Part shown: one piece after another, positions 62,381 through 64,000 of the stretch
Position numbering within the stretch: position 1 is the stretch's first letter
How the letters are laid out: the number at the start of each line of letters is the position of its first letter
From: Nocardia australiensis
GTDB taxonomy: Bacteria; Actinomycetota; Actinomycetes; Mycobacteriales; Mycobacteriaceae
DNA: 64,000 bases
Assembly: GCF_020733705.1 (NCBI RefSeq)
Contig: NZ_JAJFZM010000003.1
Location: forward strand, 247,534-311,533
Reading direction: 5' to 3'
Position numbers and translations under genes: made by a program
Notes under the pieces: model-generated
Database searches by the model: none
What the model was told of the DNA's origin: nothing
What the model saw: only the letters and a program-made list of their open reading frames with translations

Positions 62381-62824
62381 TCAGGTTGCGATCAGGCGCA
62401 CCGCGTCGCCGCAGAGCGAACGCATATCGCTCGGATCGCTGGTCAATATCACTACCGGATGATGCTGGCGTACTGCCATTTCCGCGACAACTGCGTCGAT
62501 CGCGCACTTGTGGCCATGCAACCCAGCGGTGCCCAGCAAGAGGGAAGCAGCCTTCGCTGTCGTCTCATCGACCTGCTCCACACGTATTCCGGACAACAGC
62601 CAGGTCAGTCGCGCCCAGCCGGTCTTCGCATGTGTTGCCTCGATTATCGTCAGCGCACTGGTAACGACTTCCATACCGCGCGCACGCGCCTCGGCCAGCA
62701 GCGCGACAACCGACACCGAATCATCGACCAGCCGCGACAACCCCGCACAATCCAGAACCAGAGTCCCTTGATGCCCCACTGTCGAGCGACGGCGCGCAGA
62801 TCGTTTCAGCTTGCTGTCGGCCAC
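62381..62824 (-). CDS. PIN-domain ribonuclease toxin (VapC-like)
   Basis: 147 aa. The PIN acidic set is visible: Asp25 (TLVLDCAGLSRLV), Glu62 (LTIIEATHA), Asp110 (AIDAVVAEMA) and Asp130 (VVILTSDPSDM). These coordinate metal for RNA cleavage. ATG 62824 overlaps the antitoxin stop by 19 nt; a GTG about 15 codons further on is an alternative that would begin at the PIN fold. The basic stretch KLKRSARRRS before the fold is unusual for VapC. Expected target is tRNA or rRNA, not known here. Confidence 0.87.
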   Translation of the reverse strand: MADSKLKRSARRRSTVGHQGTLVLDCAGLSRLVDDSVSVVALLAEARARGMEVVTSALTIIEATHAKTGWARLTWLLSGIRVEQVDETTAKAASLLLGTAGLHGHKCAIDAVVAEMAVRQHHPVVILTSDPSDMRSLCGDAVRLIAT

Positions 62825-63090
62825 TGTCCCGACTCCCCCAACGCCCGATCGAATAGGTCACTCGCCCGCTGCCGCTCGGCCTCAGGAATCGCCCCATGAC
62901 GATGCTCGAAGTCAGCCAGGTACTCATCGAGCAGCATCCCACGCAGTTCACGCTCGACCGCAGATGTGACGAAGGCCGAGAACTCCCGCTTCCCGACCCG
63001 CTGCCGTATCGCCTCAGCGGTACCTTCCGGCAATGACAAACTCACCCGCGTGGCCGGCCCCTCCCCAATCCGCTGCTCGACTTCTCCCAT
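62806..63090 (-). CDS. Ribbon-helix-helix antitoxin of PIN toxin
   Basis: 94 aa. RVSLSLPEGTAEAIRQRVGK with REFSAFVTSAVERELRGML has the RHH strand-helix-helix layout; the acidic C-terminus (LADFEHRHGAIPEAERQRAS) would bind the toxin. It precedes and overlaps the toxin gene, the usual order. ATG 63090 follows TAATCT by 6 nt, a leaderless promoter, and the complex should autoregulate there, although no operator palindrome is obvious. Confidence 0.8.
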   Translation of the reverse strand: MGEVEQRIGEGPATRVSLSLPEGTAEAIRQRVGKREFSAFVTSAVERELRGMLLDEYLADFEHRHGAIPEAERQRASDLFDRALGESGQWPTAS

Positions 63091-63096
63091 TTGCCG

Positions 63097-63102
63097 AGAT
63101 TA
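63097..63102 (-). promoter_or_regulatory. -10 hexamer TAATCT of leaderless antitoxin gene
   Basis: On the minus strand TAATCT is 6 nt before ATG 63090; no ribosome binding site. Confidence 0.55.
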
Positions 63103-63162
63103 TCAATCGAAGTAGGAAACCTCAAGGCCGTCGCCATGCCGCCGACCCGCCGCATAGACCGA

Positions 63163-63207
63163 ACGTTACGAGCCCTCCCGCTGTGACAGCGGGAGGGCTC
63201 GTAACGT
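63163..63207. terminator. 21-bp perfect palindromic hairpin
   Basis: Bases 63163-63183 and 63187-63207 are exactly complementary around TGA (stem end ACGTTACGAGCCCTCCCGC). It would terminate transcripts entering from either side; on the minus strand it follows a stop codon by about 16 nt. Together with the next feature it may be the 3' end of a gene lost from this position. Confidence 0.7.
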
Positions 63208-63223
63208 CGTGCGATAGTTCGAC

Positions 63224-63247
63224 TTACACGTCGAAGTACAGCTCGAA
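63224..63247 (-). other. Possible gene 3'-end remnant, glnA-like
   Basis: On the minus strand seven codons read FELYFDV followed by TAA, then a strong hairpin. Glutamine synthetases end in a similar way (EFxLYFDV-type), and glnA genes lie near lipA in related genomes. Upstream the similarity stops at once and the frame closes, so this could be an attachment-site copy of a glnA 3' end left by an integrated element. The match is short and may be chance. Confidence 0.22.
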
Positions 63248-63371
63248 CTGCGTGCAGGACGTTTGTAGGTGACGGCTGCAATCGGATCAAGCGCTTGACC
63301 TGCGGGTTTTGCCGTTGGCATCGTTGGCTGGATATGGGTGGGTCCGCGCCTACTGCGGACGGATTGCGGAC

Positions 63372-63401
63372 AAGGCCGGTCGGGACATCCCAACCGGCCT
63401 T
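63372..63401. terminator. Terminator-like hairpin
   Basis: Stem AAGGCCGGT (63372-63380) with ACCGGCCTT (63393-63401), extended by GGG/CCC inside one mismatch, ends in TTCC on the plus strand. No gene is recognised directly upstream on either strand. Confidence 0.5.
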
Positions 63402-63561
63402 TCCCATGCCTTGACCACGGTTGGCCCTGTCCTGGTTGGGTTGCGCACACATCGGAACTGCCCTGAACTTGGTGGCGGGGCTGAGCACTGTGGATGCCTC
63501 GTAACGACGAGACCAAGCGGCCGAAGGTCGCTATCCGTATGCCAAGCAAGCAGGGCGAAAA

Positions 63562-63575
63562 GGGGCCGAAGCCCC
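63562..63575 (-). terminator. Terminator of small zinc-ribbon gene
   Basis: On the minus strand, 12 nt after the stop of the small gene, a GGGGC-TTCG-GCCCC hairpin is followed by TTTT. Confidence 0.7.
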
Positions 63576-63587
63576 CAATCGAGTGGG

Positions 63588-63749
63588 TCACATGTAGCGG
63601 TCGAGCATGTCCTGGAACTCGGCGGTGGTGACCTTGTAGGTGAACCAGCAGCGGTTGCAGTAGTCGCCGTAGTCGGTGCGGAGCTGGTGGGCAGGACGAA
63701 GGCAGTTCTCGCAGTCGTAGTGGGCGGTGTGGCCGACGTAGCTGAGCAT
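63588..63749 (-). CDS. Small zinc-ribbon protein, hypothetical
   Basis: 53 aa, ATG 63749 to TGA 63588. Two Cys pairs, DCENCLRPAH and DYCNRCWF, form a C-x2-C...C-x2-C zinc ribbon; the C-terminus TTAEFQDMLDRYM is a short amphipathic helix. AAGGAA 8 nt upstream and a hairpin plus T-run after the stop make it a complete gene despite its size. I do not recognise the family; small ribbons like this are common in phages and integrative elements. Its 5' half and leader are mirrored by the inverted copy to the right. Confidence 0.65.
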   Translation of the reverse strand: MLSYVGHTAHYDCENCLRPAHQLRTDYGDYCNRCWFTYKVTTAEFQDMLDRYM

Positions 63750-64000
63750 TTTCGGTTCCTTTTCGGTCGAGGGGGTCTGACTGAGGGCGTCTCGATCACG
63801 GCTGTGGTGGGCGTCAAGGGTGGGCTTGTCCCATCACGTAGTGACGCCGTAGGCGCCCTTGATGCCCGCCGCAGCCGTGATAGCCCTCAGATCAGTCAGA
63901 CCACCTCGACCGAAAAGGAACCGGGGATGCGGCTACGTCGGCCACACCGCCCACCACGACTGAGAGCTGCCCTGCTGGCCTGCCCACCAGCTCCGCACCC
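63676..64000. repeat. Large imperfect inverted repeat (about 160-bp arms)
   Basis: Bases 63676-63838 match the reverse complement of 63842-64000 with roughly 80% identity by eye and a few small gaps. Long exact blocks include GGTTCCTTTTCGGTCGAG, GGGCGGTGTGGCCGACGTAG and GTGCGGAGCTGGTGGGCAGG. The centre is near 63840. The arms contain two divergent copies of the zinc-ribbon gene start with their leaders. The right arm runs off the window. Confidence 0.8.
63927..64000 (+). pseudogene. Decayed mirror copy of the zinc-ribbon gene
   Basis: The AAGGAA site and ATG (63927) are kept, but a 2-nt loss after the ATG breaks the frame. In the homologous frame the DNA reads YVGHTAHHD, then TGA at the first zinc Cys position, then a diverged stretch and PAHQLRT. 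The copy is truncated by the window end, so its 3' half is not seen. Confidence 0.55.

Noticed and set aside
63494..63631. 45-codon plus-strand frame overlapping the end of the zinc-ribbon gene
   Set aside because: Lys/Pro-rich, no ribosome site, and antisense to a better-supported gene and its terminator.
63927..64000. Selenocysteine at the TGA in the mirror zinc-ribbon copy
   Set aside because: The frame is already broken by a 2-nt loss after the ATG and no SECIS-like hairpin is placed suitably; decay is simpler.
1..64000. tRNA or rRNA genes as integration targets
   Set aside because: No cloverleaf-like or rRNA sequence was recognised by eye on either strand.

Overview
The window looks like chromosomal DNA of a Nocardia or a very close Nocardiaceae relative. 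Coding GC is high, GTG starts are common, and mycolata-type genes (MptA, PimB', PknL, QcrCAB/CtaE/CtaC/CtaF, class II AroG, RNase AS, EF-G2) are present. From memory, gene order from about 0.6 to 54.4 kb follows M. tuberculosis Rv2174 (mptA) to Rv2218 (lipA) with rearranged blocks. No tRNA, rRNA, CRISPR array or intact prophage was seen.

Layout. 0-3.3 kb: end of phytoene desaturase, a lipoglycan mannosyltransferase and phytoene synthase, the last two joined by an ATGA overlap. 3.3-4.1 kb: a mosaic of intergenic repeats. 4.1-8.7 kb: Rv2175c-like DNA-binding protein opposite a PASTA-bearing PknL, then aroG and RNase AS. 8.8-13.1 kb (minus): qcrB, qcrA, qcrC and ctaE, the bc1 and oxidase subunit III genes of the respiratory supercomplex; ctaF and ctaC lie at 30.6-32.1 kb. 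13.5-17.4 kb: a hypothetical, trpD, a RAM-domain protein and an exonuclease/UvrC-like fusion. 17.9-20.7 kb: two NlpC/P60 hydrolases (the second frameshifted) and an HExxH metallopeptidase. 21.4-27.3 kb: pimB', two START-like proteins, an ArsA-like ATPase, a CxxCPxC protein, a ROK kinase and an acyltransferase, with CTGA/ATGA/ATGA coupling in the middle. 27.6-36.9 kb: PhoD-like Tat lipoprotein, FAD oxidoreductase, ctaF-ctaC, asnB, adoK, an A-type Fe-S carrier and a DUF3043 membrane protein. 37-39 kb: another repeat copy beside a decayed IS982-family transposase. 39-54.4 kb: GlxA-type regulator, cobU/cobT/cobS, MBL hydrolase, ilvE, gcvT, pepB, dlaT, and lipB-lipA.

Synteny with M. tuberculosis breaks after the lipA terminator. 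54.5-64 kb is accessory: methyltransferase/TetR pair with an operator, SF1 helicase-like protein, DUF3558 lipoprotein, EF-G2, a PIN toxin-antitoxin pair, long palindromes, and an inverted duplication around a small zinc-ribbon gene at the window end.

Three cross-cutting signals stand out. (1) Four copies of a 66-bp palindrome (24-bp arms, 18-nt spacer) sit inside a larger modular repeat just after gene ends. (2) At least sixteen genes have a TANNNT -10 hexamer 6 or 7 nt before the start codon, so leaderless transcripts are widespread and several starts can be fixed this way. (3) The window closes with a large imperfect palindrome of two mirror-image zinc-ribbon gene copies, one decayed.
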